From Granulicatella seriolae (lineage in GTDB: Bacteria > Bacillota > Bacilli > Lactobacillales > Aerococcaceae): a DNA stretch of 64,000 bases. Shown piece after piece: positions 16,776 through 25,519 of this stretch. Location of the stretch: contig NZ_JANHNZ010000004.1 in the NCBI RefSeq assembly GCF_024543085.1, positions 62,001 to 126,000 of the forward strand, given 5' to 3'. Below the pieces are notes generated by a model. It did no database searches. It was given only the letters and a program-made list of their open reading frames with translations, and was not told where the DNA came from. Positions within the stretch are counted from its first letter, which is position 1. The number at the start of each line of letters is the position of its first letter. The position numbers and the translations under genes are program-made.

Positions 16776-18401
16776 TTAGTTATACAATGCCTTAACGCGT
16801 TCTTGAACAGCGGAATCTTCCAAGAAATCGTCATAAGTTGTTTCAATACGGTCAACCACACCTTTAGGACCGACTTCAATAATTCGGTTGGCAGTTGTTT
16901 GAATAAATTCATGGTCATGTGAGTAGAAGAGGATAGAGCCTTTGAAAGCAATCAAACCATCGTTCAAGGCAGTGATAGATTCAAGGTCTAAATGGTTAGT
17001 TGGGTCATCCAAGATTAGGACGTTGGCTTTTGACAACATCAATTTAGACAACATACAACGAACTTTTTCTCCACCAGAAAGCACAGTAACTTTTTTCATA
17101 ACGTCATCACCAGAGAAGAGCATACGACCTAAGAAACTACGTAGGAAGGTATTGTCTTGTTCTTCAACTGGAGCATATTGACGCAACCATTCTAAAATGT
17201 TGAGAGAATCATTGGTAAATTCTTCATTCATATCTTTAGGTAGGTAGGCTTGGCTAGTAGTGACACCCCATTTGAAGCTACCAGAGTCTGCTTCAAGTTC
17301 GCCAGTCAAGATTTTGAAAAGAGTCGTAATAGCAATATCAGAGCGGCTCAAGAAAGCCACTTTATCGTCTTTACGTAATTGGAAACTCAAGTTTTCAAAG
17401 ATGACCTGTCCATCAATTGTTTTAGAAAGGTTCTCGACAATCAGCAAGTCATTTCCGATTTCACGTTCAGGAGTGAAGCCTACAAATGGATACTTACGAG
17501 AAGATGGTTGGATGTCATCAAGAGTGATTTTGTCCAACATTTTCTTACGAGAAGTGGCTTGTTTTGATTTGGAGGCATTGGCAGAGAAGCGGGCAATAAA
17601 TTCTTGCAACTCTTTGATTTTTTCTTCCTTTTTAGCATTTTGGTCAGCAGCCAATTTTGAAGCAAGTTGGCTTGATTGTAACCAGAAATCGTAGTTCCCA
17701 ACGTATAGTCTGATTTTACCGAAGTCAACGTCAGCCATATGTGTACACACCTTGTTTAGGAAATGGCGGTCATGGGAAACAACGATAACGGTGTTTTCAA
17801 AATTGATGAGGAATTCTTCTAGCCAAGCAATTGATTGGGCATCCAGTCCATTGGTTGGTTCGTCTAAAAGAAGGACGTCTGGCTTACCGAAGAGGGCTTG
17901 TGCTAAAAGAACTTTAACCTTGTCTCCTTCAACCAATTCACTCATATACTTATCATGCAAATCTTCACTGATACCTAGCCCTTGCAAAAGTTGTGAAGCA
18001 TCAGATTCAGCTTCCCAACCATTCATTTCAGCAAATTCGCCTTCTAGTTCAGCGGCACGCAGACCATCTGCATCAGTAAAGTCCTCTTTCATATAGATGG
18101 CATCTTTTTCTTTCATGACATCATAAAGGTGTTGGTGCCCCATAATGACGGTTTCAATGACTTTTTCATCCTCGTGAGCGAAGTGGTCTTGTTTTAAAAC
18201 GGTTAGACGTTCATGTGGGTCAAGAACGACATCACCAGTTGTTGGTTGGATTTCACCGGATAGAATCTTTAGGAAGGTTGATTTTCCAGCACCATTAGCA
18301 CCAATAACGCCGTAGCAGTTACCCGGGGTGAATTTAATACTTACTTCATCAAACAACTTACGGTCTGAAAAAAGTAAACTTACATTTGTTACAGTTAACA
18401 T
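16776..18401 (-). CDS. ABC-F family ATPase (YkpA/YbiT-like)
   Basis: This soluble protein has two ABC ATPase domains joined by a charged linker (residues ~240-320) and no membrane part, as in ABC-F translation factors that act at the ribosomal E site. Domain 1 has Walker A GANGAGKST, a degenerate signature SELVEGDKVKVLLAQ and Walker B VLLLDEPTNGLD. Domain 2 has signature VLSGGEKVRCMLS and Walker B VLILDDPTNHLD. Its Walker A position reads LSRSDIAITTLFK, so the canonical Gly-Lys is absent and Ile replaces the Lys that I would expect. The length of 541 residues fits YkpA/YbiT. AGTGAGGA precedes the ATG. No antibiotic-resistance link can be claimed. Confidence 0.88.
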   Translation of the reverse strand: MLTVTNVSLLFSDRKLFDEVSIKFTPGNCYGVIGANGAGKSTFLKILSGEIQPTTGDVVLDPHERLTVLKQDHFAHEDEKVIETVIMGHQHLYDVMKEKDAIYMKEDFTDADGLRAAELEGEFAEMNGWEAESDASQLLQGLGISEDLHDKYMSELVEGDKVKVLLAQALFGKPDVLLLDEPTNGLDAQSIAWLEEFLINFENTVIVVSHDRHFLNKVCTHMADVDFGKIRLYVGNYDFWLQSSQLASKLAADQNAKKEEKIKELQEFIARFSANASKSKQATSRKKMLDKITLDDIQPSSRKYPFVGFTPEREIGNDLLIVENLSKTIDGQVIFENLSFQLRKDDKVAFLSRSDIAITTLFKILTGELEADSGSFKWGVTTSQAYLPKDMNEEFTNDSLNILEWLRQYAPVEEQDNTFLRSFLGRMLFSGDDVMKKVTVLSGGEKVRCMLSKLMLSKANVLILDDPTNHLDLESITALNDGLIAFKGSILFYSHDHEFIQTTANRIIEVGPKGVVDRIETTYDDFLEDSAVQERVKALYN

Positions 18402-18502
18402 GTTGATTATTCCTCACTTCTATAGTTTCTTTGGCAGCTTTTCTAACACTGCCATACACTGATACATTCTAGCATAAATAAGACTCGTTGTATAAGACAA
18501 GT

Positions 18503-20656
18503 TTAACGATGTAACATTTTATCAAATAGTTTGCTATACCAAGGACGACCTTTTTTAATGGGCTCAGTTTGAACTACTTGGGCTGCCTGTCTTTTCTCAG
18601 CTTCCTCCATTAAAAATACTTGCGAATTAAAAGGAGCTCTACTTTCATCTAGATTGGCTAAGACATAAGTGCCATCTTCTTGTAAAATTCGTGCTTTTTG
18701 ATTATCTTCCAGCTGGTAATCTAATATGCTTTTGATACGTTGGACAATCCTCTTATCCAAAACAGGAAATTCGATTTCTACTCGTTTGACCATGTTTCGC
18801 GTCATCATATCTGCGGAGGACAAGTAGAGCCGGTTTTCTCCATTATTATGGAAATAGTAAACACGACTATGCTCTAAAAATCGCCCAACAATCGTTCGAA
18901 CCCGAATATTATCACTGATACCAGGAATGCCAGGTCTCAAACAACATATCCCCCTAATGATGAGGTCGATTTGAATACCCGCTATACTTGCCTCAAAGAG
19001 TTTCTTAATGACAAGTTTGTCCGTTAAGGAATTCATTTTTGCGATGATACGGCCATTTTGATGTTTTTTATGCTCTTCAATCTCTCGGTCAATGTGTTCT
19101 ATGAGGGAATCTCTAATTTCGAAAGGGGATACATAAAAATGTTTATAGTCTGGAATGTCAGAATAACCACTCAAGTAGTTGAAAAAGGCAGTAGCGTCTT
19201 GCGCTATTTCTTCATTGGCAGTTAGGATTCCCATGTCCGTATAGAATTTTGCAGTGGTATCGTTATAGTTTCCGGTGCCTAAGTGGACATAGCGTTTGAT
19301 TTGTTCACCTTTTTTTTGAACGACTAGAGCAATCTTGCTATGTGTTTTAAGGTGAGTCATGCCATAGAGAACTTGACAACCAGCTTCTTCCAACTCCCGT
19401 GCCCAGTTAACATTATTTTCTTCATCAAACCGAGCCTTGACTTCCACAAGAACCGTTACTTGGATACCATTTTCAGCTGCGGTCTTTAGAGCGGCAATAA
19501 TCGGTGAATTTTTGCTAACCCGGTATAAGGTCTGCTTGATGGAAATGGTGTGTGGATCTTTTGAAGCCTCTTCAATGAAGGAAATCACGGGGTCAAATGA
19601 ATCATAAGGATGGTGCAAAAAGATATCTTTTTCTTCAATGAGGTTAAAAATAGATTCTTTTTCTAAGCGGTTGTCTAAAAATGGCTGGAAGGGTTTATAG
19701 GCTAAGTTAGGATAAATTTTCACTGCTTTAGCATATAGACCAAAGATAAAGGTCAAATCAAGCGGCCCTTCGATACTATAAATATCTCTTTCCAAGAGTT
19801 CTAACTCTTCTTTTAAGAAGCTAATATCATCTAGTTTGGCCATACTTGAAGAGGAAGATTCGATTTCTAAGCGAACTGCCATACCATTTTTGCGTTGTTT
19901 GAGGTAGTCTTCAATGACAGTTAAGAGGTCGTCAGCGCCATCTTCATGGATTTCTAAATCGGCATTACGAGTCACTCGAAAACAAAAAGTAGAATGAATC
20001 TTGTAACCAAGAAATAGCTTGCTAATGTAATGCTGAATTAACTGTTCCGAAAATACATAGCTTATTTCCTTGCCATCAGATAGGGCGTATAGACGGTCAA
20101 TTAGGGCAGGAACGGGTACAATAGCGACTTTCTTTTCCTTCTTTTTTTCCAGATTGACAAAAATGTTGATGCGTTTGTTGCTTAAGTTGGGGAAGGCACG
20201 GTAGGCATCAATGCCAAGAGGAGACAAAGTAGGAAAGATAATCTGGTCGAAAATGGCTTCTGCTCGTTCTAGTTCCTCACGAGAAAGCTCATTGATTTTT
20301 TTAATGCGAAAGTGAGCCTGTTGTTGAGCTTGTAGAATCGTTCTTTCAAAGGTGGCGTATTGTTTGCCCACTAGGTCGTGTGTTTTTTCACTGATTTTCT
20401 CTAGTTGTTCTTCTGGTGACAGTAAGGTTCTGGTGTCTGGAATGGTCACGTTCATCTGAAATTGGTCGATAAGCCCAGCCACACGAATCATAAAGAACTC
20501 ATCCAAGTTGGAAGAAAAGATACCAAGGAAACGCAAACGTTCCAATATTGGATTGGAAAGGGTTTTGGCTTCTTGTAATACATTATGATTAAATTCTAGC
20601 CAGCTGAGTTCTCGATTAATATAGTAGTCTGATTGATTCAGTAATTTTGTATCCAT
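18503..20656 (-). CDS. ppk: Polyphosphate kinase 1
   Basis: PPK1 makes inorganic polyphosphate reversibly from ATP. The N-terminal domain starts YYINRELSWLEFNHNVL and includes LGIFSSNLDEFFMIRVAG. The catalytic half contains THLKTHSKIALV with the autophosphorylated His, YVHLGTGNYNDTTAKFYTDMG, and the second conserved His region NRLYLSSADMMTRNM. The length of ~717 residues is normal. I choose ATG 20656 because GAGGTG lies 7 nt upstream; TTG 20668 is less likely. It is the third gene of an operon, starting 15 nt after the exopolyphosphatase gene, so synthesis and breakdown enzymes are made together. Confidence 0.94.
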   Translation of the reverse strand: MDTKLLNQSDYYINRELSWLEFNHNVLQEAKTLSNPILERLRFLGIFSSNLDEFFMIRVAGLIDQFQMNVTIPDTRTLLSPEEQLEKISEKTHDLVGKQYATFERTILQAQQQAHFRIKKINELSREELERAEAIFDQIIFPTLSPLGIDAYRAFPNLSNKRINIFVNLEKKKEKKVAIVPVPALIDRLYALSDGKEISYVFSEQLIQHYISKLFLGYKIHSTFCFRVTRNADLEIHEDGADDLLTVIEDYLKQRKNGMAVRLEIESSSSSMAKLDDISFLKEELELLERDIYSIEGPLDLTFIFGLYAKAVKIYPNLAYKPFQPFLDNRLEKESIFNLIEEKDIFLHHPYDSFDPVISFIEEASKDPHTISIKQTLYRVSKNSPIIAALKTAAENGIQVTVLVEVKARFDEENNVNWARELEEAGCQVLYGMTHLKTHSKIALVVQKKGEQIKRYVHLGTGNYNDTTAKFYTDMGILTANEEIAQDATAFFNYLSGYSDIPDYKHFYVSPFEIRDSLIEHIDREIEEHKKHQNGRIIAKMNSLTDKLVIKKLFEASIAGIQIDLIIRGICCLRPGIPGISDNIRVRTIVGRFLEHSRVYYFHNNGENRLYLSSADMMTRNMVKRVEIEFPVLDKRIVQRIKSILDYQLEDNQKARILQEDGTYVLANLDESRAPFNSQVFLMEEAEKRQAAQVVQTEPIKKGRPWYSKLFDKMLHR

Positions 20657-20671
20657 ATGGCACCTCAATGC

Positions 20672-22231
20672 TTATTTTGCTTCAAAAACAATGTCAACTT
20701 TACTTCCAACAACTTTTTCTAAATGCTTTTTCTGACGCTGACTACGGTAATCTTCAGCAATAATATCTCCCTTATGGAAAACAGTTAATCGATAGCCATT
20801 TTTTTCGGTTTGTTTGTTTGACGCTATCTTTTCTAATTGTAAACTCTCCACGGTATCTAGCTTAGAATCATTAAGAGCTTCGCAGAATTTTATTAGGCCA
20901 CAAGCAGCTAGGATTTTATCTAGTTCGACGTCTGTGAACCATCCGGGTAGATTAGCAGTGTACTGTTTGAAAAGAGATTTATTTTTATAGCTGGCTAAAA
21001 GCGCCAACACAACACGATCTCGGTGAGAAATACCGTTGAGATTACTGTTGGAAATGATGTAAAAGGTGTGCTGAGAACTAGCATCCACTTCAACATAGGC
21101 ACCTAAGTAGTAAAGATAAGCTCCATAACCGATAAATTTTCTATAGTGGTCATCAAGGAAAAATAAATCTAGTTTTGTTAGTTGATCCAAGAGGTTGAGG
21201 GTTAATTTTTGCCGTTGTTGAGACACACTTTTGCGAATGAAGTAAGTGTTGGCCATTTGCATAACGGATTCTTGGTCGATGTGTTGGAGGGAATAAGGGT
21301 TATTGTAGGTTTTATTGATGTGATTAAGAAGTATGCCTTGTCTTAGTCCTTGATTACTAAAAAGGAAGATTGGGGCATTTACTACAGAAAAGAGGTTAAG
21401 GAAAACTAAATTAGCTGGGATGATGATGTCCCAACGATCTCTGCTAAGTCCATCAAGTTCTTGCAATTGTTTCATGCTAGAGCTTTTAAAGGTATCTAGA
21501 GTAAGCTTCAAGTCAGCTTTCTTCATCCGATAACCATGAATGCCAGCAATTGGGTAATTGGTCAATCGCTGATGCACATATCCGATATTCCGAGCAGAAC
21601 CACCGATAGCAATGATGGGTAATTCTTTGTTCTTGATCCAAGATATTTTATTTAGCTCTTTTTTGATAAATGCATCCATTTTTTCTAAAGCATTTTTATT
21701 GTTGAACTCTGTATCTTGTAAGAAAAGTTGTTTTAAGGTACCAACCCCAAACGGCAAACTGATATAATTTTCAATTTTTTTATTTTTAAAATAAGTAATC
21801 TCGGTAGAACCACCACCAATATCTACTGTAATTCCATCAACATAGGAAATAGTATGAGCAACGGCGTACTGTCCGTAGAAGGCTTCCTCTTCTTCTGAAA
21901 AAACTTGGAGCTTAATGCCTGTATTCTTTTTGATGGTTTTAACGATTTCTTTTTGGTTGGTTGATTGACGAATAGCTGCTGTAGCTACGGGGATCACGGT
22001 TTCTACCTTGTATTCCTTTAGGACTACTGAAAAACTAGATAGGATATCACTTAGATTTTGAATCCCTTCCGGAGATAACACTTTATCCGCATCTAAATAT
22101 TGGAACAAACGGGCGGGTGTCTTGATGTTTTGAATTTCTCTATATTGGTAATTTTCATCAATTTCAAAGATAACTAAACGAATGGTATTGGAGCCGATAT
22201 CAATGATTCCTACTTTTTCAAGAACAGTCAT
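20672..22231 (-). CDS. ppx: Exopolyphosphatase (Ppx/GppA family)
   Basis: This is a member of the ASKHA fold phosphatases that remove terminal phosphate from polyphosphate (or from pppGpp). Phosphate-1 motif GIIDIGSNTIRLVIFE is at the N-terminus, the conserved Glu is in the EEEEAFYGQYAV region, phosphate-2 is TVDIGGGSTEITYF, and an adenosine-like motif is IIAIGGSARNIG. Residues from ~310 on form the HD-like C-terminal domain. At 519 residues it is the long two-domain type. AGAGGAGG lies before the ATG. It starts 2 nt after the deoxyribosyltransferase gene and precedes ppk. Confidence 0.92.
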   Translation of the reverse strand: MTVLEKVGIIDIGSNTIRLVIFEIDENYQYREIQNIKTPARLFQYLDADKVLSPEGIQNLSDILSSFSVVLKEYKVETVIPVATAAIRQSTNQKEIVKTIKKNTGIKLQVFSEEEEAFYGQYAVAHTISYVDGITVDIGGGSTEITYFKNKKIENYISLPFGVGTLKQLFLQDTEFNNKNALEKMDAFIKKELNKISWIKNKELPIIAIGGSARNIGYVHQRLTNYPIAGIHGYRMKKADLKLTLDTFKSSSMKQLQELDGLSRDRWDIIIPANLVFLNLFSVVNAPIFLFSNQGLRQGILLNHINKTYNNPYSLQHIDQESVMQMANTYFIRKSVSQQRQKLTLNLLDQLTKLDLFFLDDHYRKFIGYGAYLYYLGAYVEVDASSQHTFYIISNSNLNGISHRDRVVLALLASYKNKSLFKQYTANLPGWFTDVELDKILAACGLIKFCEALNDSKLDTVESLQLEKIASNKQTEKNGYRLTVFHKGDIIAEDYRSQRQKKHLEKVVGSKVDIVFEAK

Positions 22232-22233
22232 TC

Positions 22234-22722
22234 TTATGCCTCCTCTTGAAGATAAGTTTGTAATTCTTCTACTAGTTGGTCGCTAGAAGTCACAATCTTG
22301 CCTTGTAGTTTAATCAAACCTACCGTATAGAGATTGACATATGGAAACTGGGATTCAGCTACATCTTGCAAGGCGTCCAATTTTTTTTGGTTGCTTGCGC
22401 CAGCTTGTCGGCTATCGGTAAAGAGTCCCAAAATTGGGATTCCAGCTTGATAAGCGATACCAATTTCAGATGCGACACCGACATCGATGGAAACACCATC
22501 CAAGACTGCAATCACTAAGTCAGATGCTAAGAGAGCATCCGTATCATAACGGGCAATCATTTTTGAATCTGCATAGGCTTCTTTATCGTTGATGTCTCCT
22601 TGTTCTTGAGGTAGATATATATCGACATTATTATAAGTGGAGCGAATTCGATCCACTAGCCTTGCATTGAATTGGACTTCCATTTCTGAAAACAGGGGAC
22701 TAGCAAAGTAGATTTTTTTCAT
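22234..22722 (-). CDS. Nucleoside 2-deoxyribosyltransferase
   Basis: This is a small enzyme that exchanges the base on 2'-deoxyribonucleosides, used by lactic acid bacteria for purine and pyrimidine salvage. Visible features are the N-terminal YFASPLFSEMEVQFN, a central DLVIAVLDGVSIDVGVASEIGIA segment that holds the nucleophile Glu, and IPILGLFTD. The length of 162 residues is typical. TGGAGGAAA lies before the ATG. It is the promoter-proximal gene of the ppx-ppk transcript, with a 2-nt gap to ppx. The link between deoxynucleoside salvage and polyphosphate is not obvious. Confidence 0.88.
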   Translation of the reverse strand: MKKIYFASPLFSEMEVQFNARLVDRIRSTYNNVDIYLPQEQGDINDKEAYADSKMIARYDTDALLASDLVIAVLDGVSIDVGVASEIGIAYQAGIPILGLFTDSRQAGASNQKKLDALQDVAESQFPYVNLYTVGLIKLQGKIVTSSDQLVEELQTYLQEEA

Positions 22723-22888
22723 AGTAGTTTCCTCCAGTAGTTTGATGTGACAAGGGATGTGCTTAAAATTTCTAACTTCATTATACAGTGTTCCTAAGCA
22801 TTGAGATAGCTTAACGTTTATTTTTTCTAGTATTTTGAACTACAGTGAAAAGAAACATTTTAAGCTCGGACAATTTTTTATTATTAGT

Positions 22889-23165
22889 AGACTAAGCAAA
22901 AAGTCCAAATGGTAACCAAATAAAAGAGTTCCCCAGAAATCTATTCGAAATAACGGTGTATAGCATAGCTGACGCACAGTGGATGTTGGGGCTGGGCAAA
23001 AAGTCTATAATGACTAATATCTATTTTTTAAATCACAAAAGAGTTTTGCGAAAAAGGTTATCAGAAATGAGAACGGTGGCACCGCCGTGAGACCTAGGCT
23101 CACCTTGTTTATAAGAAAGCCACCGTTCCCATTTTGGATAGATTTCTGAGGAACTCTTTTGTGAA
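22889..23165 (+). repeat. Dispersed inverted-repeat element (copy 8), chimera of two copies
   Basis: The left half (22889-22987) is the start of one copy: arm GACTAAGCAAAAAGTCC, then AAAAGAGTTCCCCAGAAATC, and text up to GTGGATGTT. At 22988 a second copy begins abruptly with GGGGCTGGGCAAAAAGTC and runs to GAACTCTTTTGTGAATGTAG. It contains a GAACGGTGGC palindrome but lacks a terminal GACTTTTTGCCC arm. The junction after TGTT is the same as in copies 1 and 4/5. Confidence 0.82.
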
Positions 23166-23292
23166 TGTAGAATGTTTGTGAAAATGTTGGTTCCTCGTTA
23201 CAAAAATGTAATATTGGTGATATGTAATCAATAAACTACTTGTGTATACTGAAATAGCCTATAGAAAAGGAAAGTGGTGAAAAAGCATAGAG

Positions 23293-24474
23293 ATGAGAAA
23301 ACTTACTAGAATTGTTACCTGTACAGCAGTTGTAGCCTTTCTTGGATTAGGAAATGTGAGTTCTGTTTATGCACAAGATCAAACCGTTAGCCAAGAGACG
23401 CTCAATCAACTAGAAGCTAAAATCTCAACTGCCTTATCGGATATTAATCAGAATCAATTGACTATTGCCGTTTTAGAGCAAGAGATTGATGGTATTAATA
23501 AAGAGCAAGCTCGTCTACAAGAAGACATTCAAAAGCAAAAAGCCATTGTAGAAGAGCGCAAAGCAATCATGAGGAACCGATTAGTTTCTATACAGGTCAC
23601 AAACTATACTAAAACTAGTTTATTACAATTATTAGAAGCAGAATCTATTTCTGATTTTATGAATCGCTTTTGGGTTGTACAACAGCTTTTTGAAAGTGAG
23701 AACAGTCATGTCAACAAGGCTGTTTCAGAGATTGATAAATTAGAAGAGATGGAAAAAATCTTAGCAGCCAATCAAGTAGCATTGGTCACTAAGAAAGCTT
23801 CAGTTGATGAACGTCAAAACTTAATGAGTTCAGGTATTGCTGATTTACAAGCTACCTTAGCAGATAATCGTATGGCTTTTGACCAGCTGCAAGCCCGCCA
23901 AAAAGAAGAAGCTGAAAAGCAAGTTGCAGCTGCAGTACAAGTTAGTCAAGCAAGCTCAGTGGCTAGCTCACAAACTGATAGTTCTTCAACAGGTAGCCAA
24001 GTTGTAGCAGCAGAACCAGCTACATCAAGTAGCAGCCAAAAGGAGAGTAGTCAAGTAAGCTCTAAGCCAGTTGATTCTTCTACGTCATCCAATTCTTCTA
24101 GCACCAGTTCAGGCCAAGCTAGTAGCCAAGAAAGTTCACAACTTAAACCACCAACGGAATCAGCTGATTCAAGTCAAGAAATGAGTGGTGTAAAAACCCT
24201 AACAGTAACAGCAACGGCATATTCCTATAACGAAGCCAACCTAGGATTTTACACAGCAATGGGGATTGATTTGAGAGTGAATCCTATGGTAGTTGCTGTT
24301 GACCCAAGTGTTATTCCTTTAGGTTCTATTGTTGAAGTACCAGGTTATGGAGTAGCAATTGCAGGAGATACAGGTGGAGCTATTAAGGGGAATAAAATTG
24401 ACCTTCATTATGAAAACCTAACAACTGCTCATAATTACGGTAGACAAACCATTACTATCAAAGTACATCCATAA
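23293..24474 (+). CDS. Secreted coiled-coil protein with C-terminal 3D domain (cell-wall active)
   Basis: A signal peptide (residues 1-27, cleavage after SVYA) leads to a long coiled coil (~35-220) resembling the N-terminal part of PcsB-type peptidoglycan hydrolases. A Ser/Gln-rich linker follows (~220-305). The last ~95 residues are a 3D domain (ATAYSYNEANLGFY... then AGDTGGAIKGNKIDLHY), named for three conserved Asp and related to the MltA lytic transglycosylase barrel. It is probably exported and trims peptidoglycan, with the coiled coil as a regulatory part. The only in-frame ATG with a signal peptide is 23293; the AAAGGAAAG site lies rather far upstream (~16 nt). A strong terminator follows. 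Confidence 0.85.
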   Translation: MRKLTRIVTCTAVVAFLGLGNVSSVYAQDQTVSQETLNQLEAKISTALSDINQNQLTIAVLEQEIDGINKEQARLQEDIQKQKAIVEERKAIMRNRLVSIQVTNYTKTSLLQLLEAESISDFMNRFWVVQQLFESENSHVNKAVSEIDKLEEMEKILAANQVALVTKKASVDERQNLMSSGIADLQATLADNRMAFDQLQARQKEEAEKQVAAAVQVSQASSVASSQTDSSSTGSQVVAAEPATSSSSQKESSQVSSKPVDSSTSSNSSSTSSGQASSQESSQLKPPTESADSSQEMSGVKTLTVTATAYSYNEANLGFYTAMGIDLRVNPMVVAVDPSVIPLGSIVEVPGYGVAIAGDTGGAIKGNKIDLHYENLTTAHNYGRQTITIKVHP

Positions 24475-24616
24475 GAAAAAGCCTACTTTTTGGTAGGCTT
24501 TTTTTCTTTTCAATTTCAATTCGGTTAACAAAAATATCTGCTTCTCCATCGGCCATTCCAATTAAATGTTTTGCTAAATATTTTTTAAACTTCTTTTTCT
24601 TAAGTCTTTTTTTCAT
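24458..24616 (-). CDS. Possible small basic protein
   Basis: An open frame of 52 codons starts at ATG 24616 with a good site (GAAGGTGATGAA) directly upstream on the minus strand. The product begins MKKRLKKKKFKKYLAKHLIG and continues with a segment ADIFVNRIEIEK. It is very Lys-rich at the start, with no signal peptide. Its 3' end runs through the plus-strand terminator and overlaps the end of the 3D-domain gene. The good ribosome binding site is the main support; the overlap argues against it. I do not recognise the protein. Confidence 0.35.
   Translation of the reverse strand: MKKRLKKKKFKKYLAKHLIGMADGEADIFVNRIEIEKKKSLPKSRLFLMDVL
24477..24506 (+). terminator. Intrinsic terminator after the 3D-domain gene
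   Basis: AAGCCTAC and GTAGGCTT form a stem with a small T-rich loop, followed by seven T residues. It starts 3 nt after the stop codon. Confidence 0.9.
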
Positions 24617-24786
24617 TTCATCACCTTCTATCATCAATAGGATACTAGTCTGATAGTATTTATGCAACACTAGTGATTTTTTTGATAGCACATCTTATGG
24701 AAACTGGCTTGCTTTAATATTTAGAAAGATTTTTTATCCAGTTTCAACAGATGAGTTGGCGAGGCAAATTCGGGACTAAACTAGAT

Positions 24787-25518
24787 TTAATGCAGCACTT
24801 TGTTTAAGAAACTTTGAGTTCGTTCATTTTGTGGGTGGTTGAAAACTTGTTCTGGTGTGCCTTCTTCAACGATGTAGCCACCGTCCATAAAGATGACGCG
24901 ATCAGCTACTTCTTTGGCAAAGCCCATCTCGTGGGTCACGACAACCATGGTCATGCCGTCTTTTGCTAGTTGTTGCATAACTTCTAAAACATCACCGACC
25001 ATTTCAGGGTCTAGGGCAGACGTTGGTTCATCGAACAGCATGATGGCTGGTTTCATAGCCAATGCTCTTGCGATAGCAACACGTTGCTTTTGTCCACCAG
25101 ATAGTGATTTTGGATAGGCGTCTGCTTTGTCGGCAAGGCCAACTGAGTCCAATAGTTTTAAAGCCAAAGCTTCAGCTTCTTTTGCTGTAGCTTTTTTTAG
25201 TTGAATAGGGGCTAGAGTAATATTTTCGACAACGGTTAGATGAGGGAATAGGTTAAAGTGTTGGAAAACCATGCCGATTTCTTCCCGAACTTTGTTAAGG
25301 TTAACGTCTTTCTTTGTAATATCCACACCATTAATTTCCAAAGTACCACCGTTTATGTCTTCCAAACGGTTTAAGCAGCGGAGTAGGGTTGATTTTCCAG
25401 ATCCGGATGGGCCAATAATACAGACAACTTCACCTTCTTTGATGGTTAAGTCAATAGATTTTAAGACTTCTAGCTTGCCGAAGTTCTTTTTTAATGAGCT
25501 TACTTCAATAGTTGACAT
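24787..25518 (-). CDS. glnQ: Polar amino-acid ABC transporter ATP-binding protein (GlnQ-type)
   Basis: This is the ATPase subunit of an amino-acid importer. Walker A is GPSGSGKST, the signature [15 protein letters not shown], and Walker [18 protein letters not shown], followed by the switch His in [13 protein letters not shown]. At 243 residues it is the standard size for the GlnQ/HisP class. AAAGGAA precedes the ATG. It starts 1 nt after the stop codon of the fused binding protein/permease gene, so the two are cotranscribed and form one transporter, probably for glutamine or glutamate. A second such ATPase in this window (40406-41131) belongs to another system. Confidence 0.9.
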   Translation of the reverse strand: MSTIEVSSLKKNFGKLEVLKSIDLTIKEGEVVCIIGPSGSGKSTLLRCLNRLEDINGGTLEINGVDITKKDVNLNKVREEIGMVFQHFNLFPHLTVVENITLAPIQLKKATAKEAEALALKLLDSVGLADKADAYPKSLSGGQKQRVAIARALAMKPAIMLFDEPTSALDPEMVGDVLEVMQQLAKDGMTMVVVTHEMGFAKEVADRVIFMDGGYIVEEGTPEQVFNHPQNERTQSFLNKVLH

Positions 25519-25519
25519 A

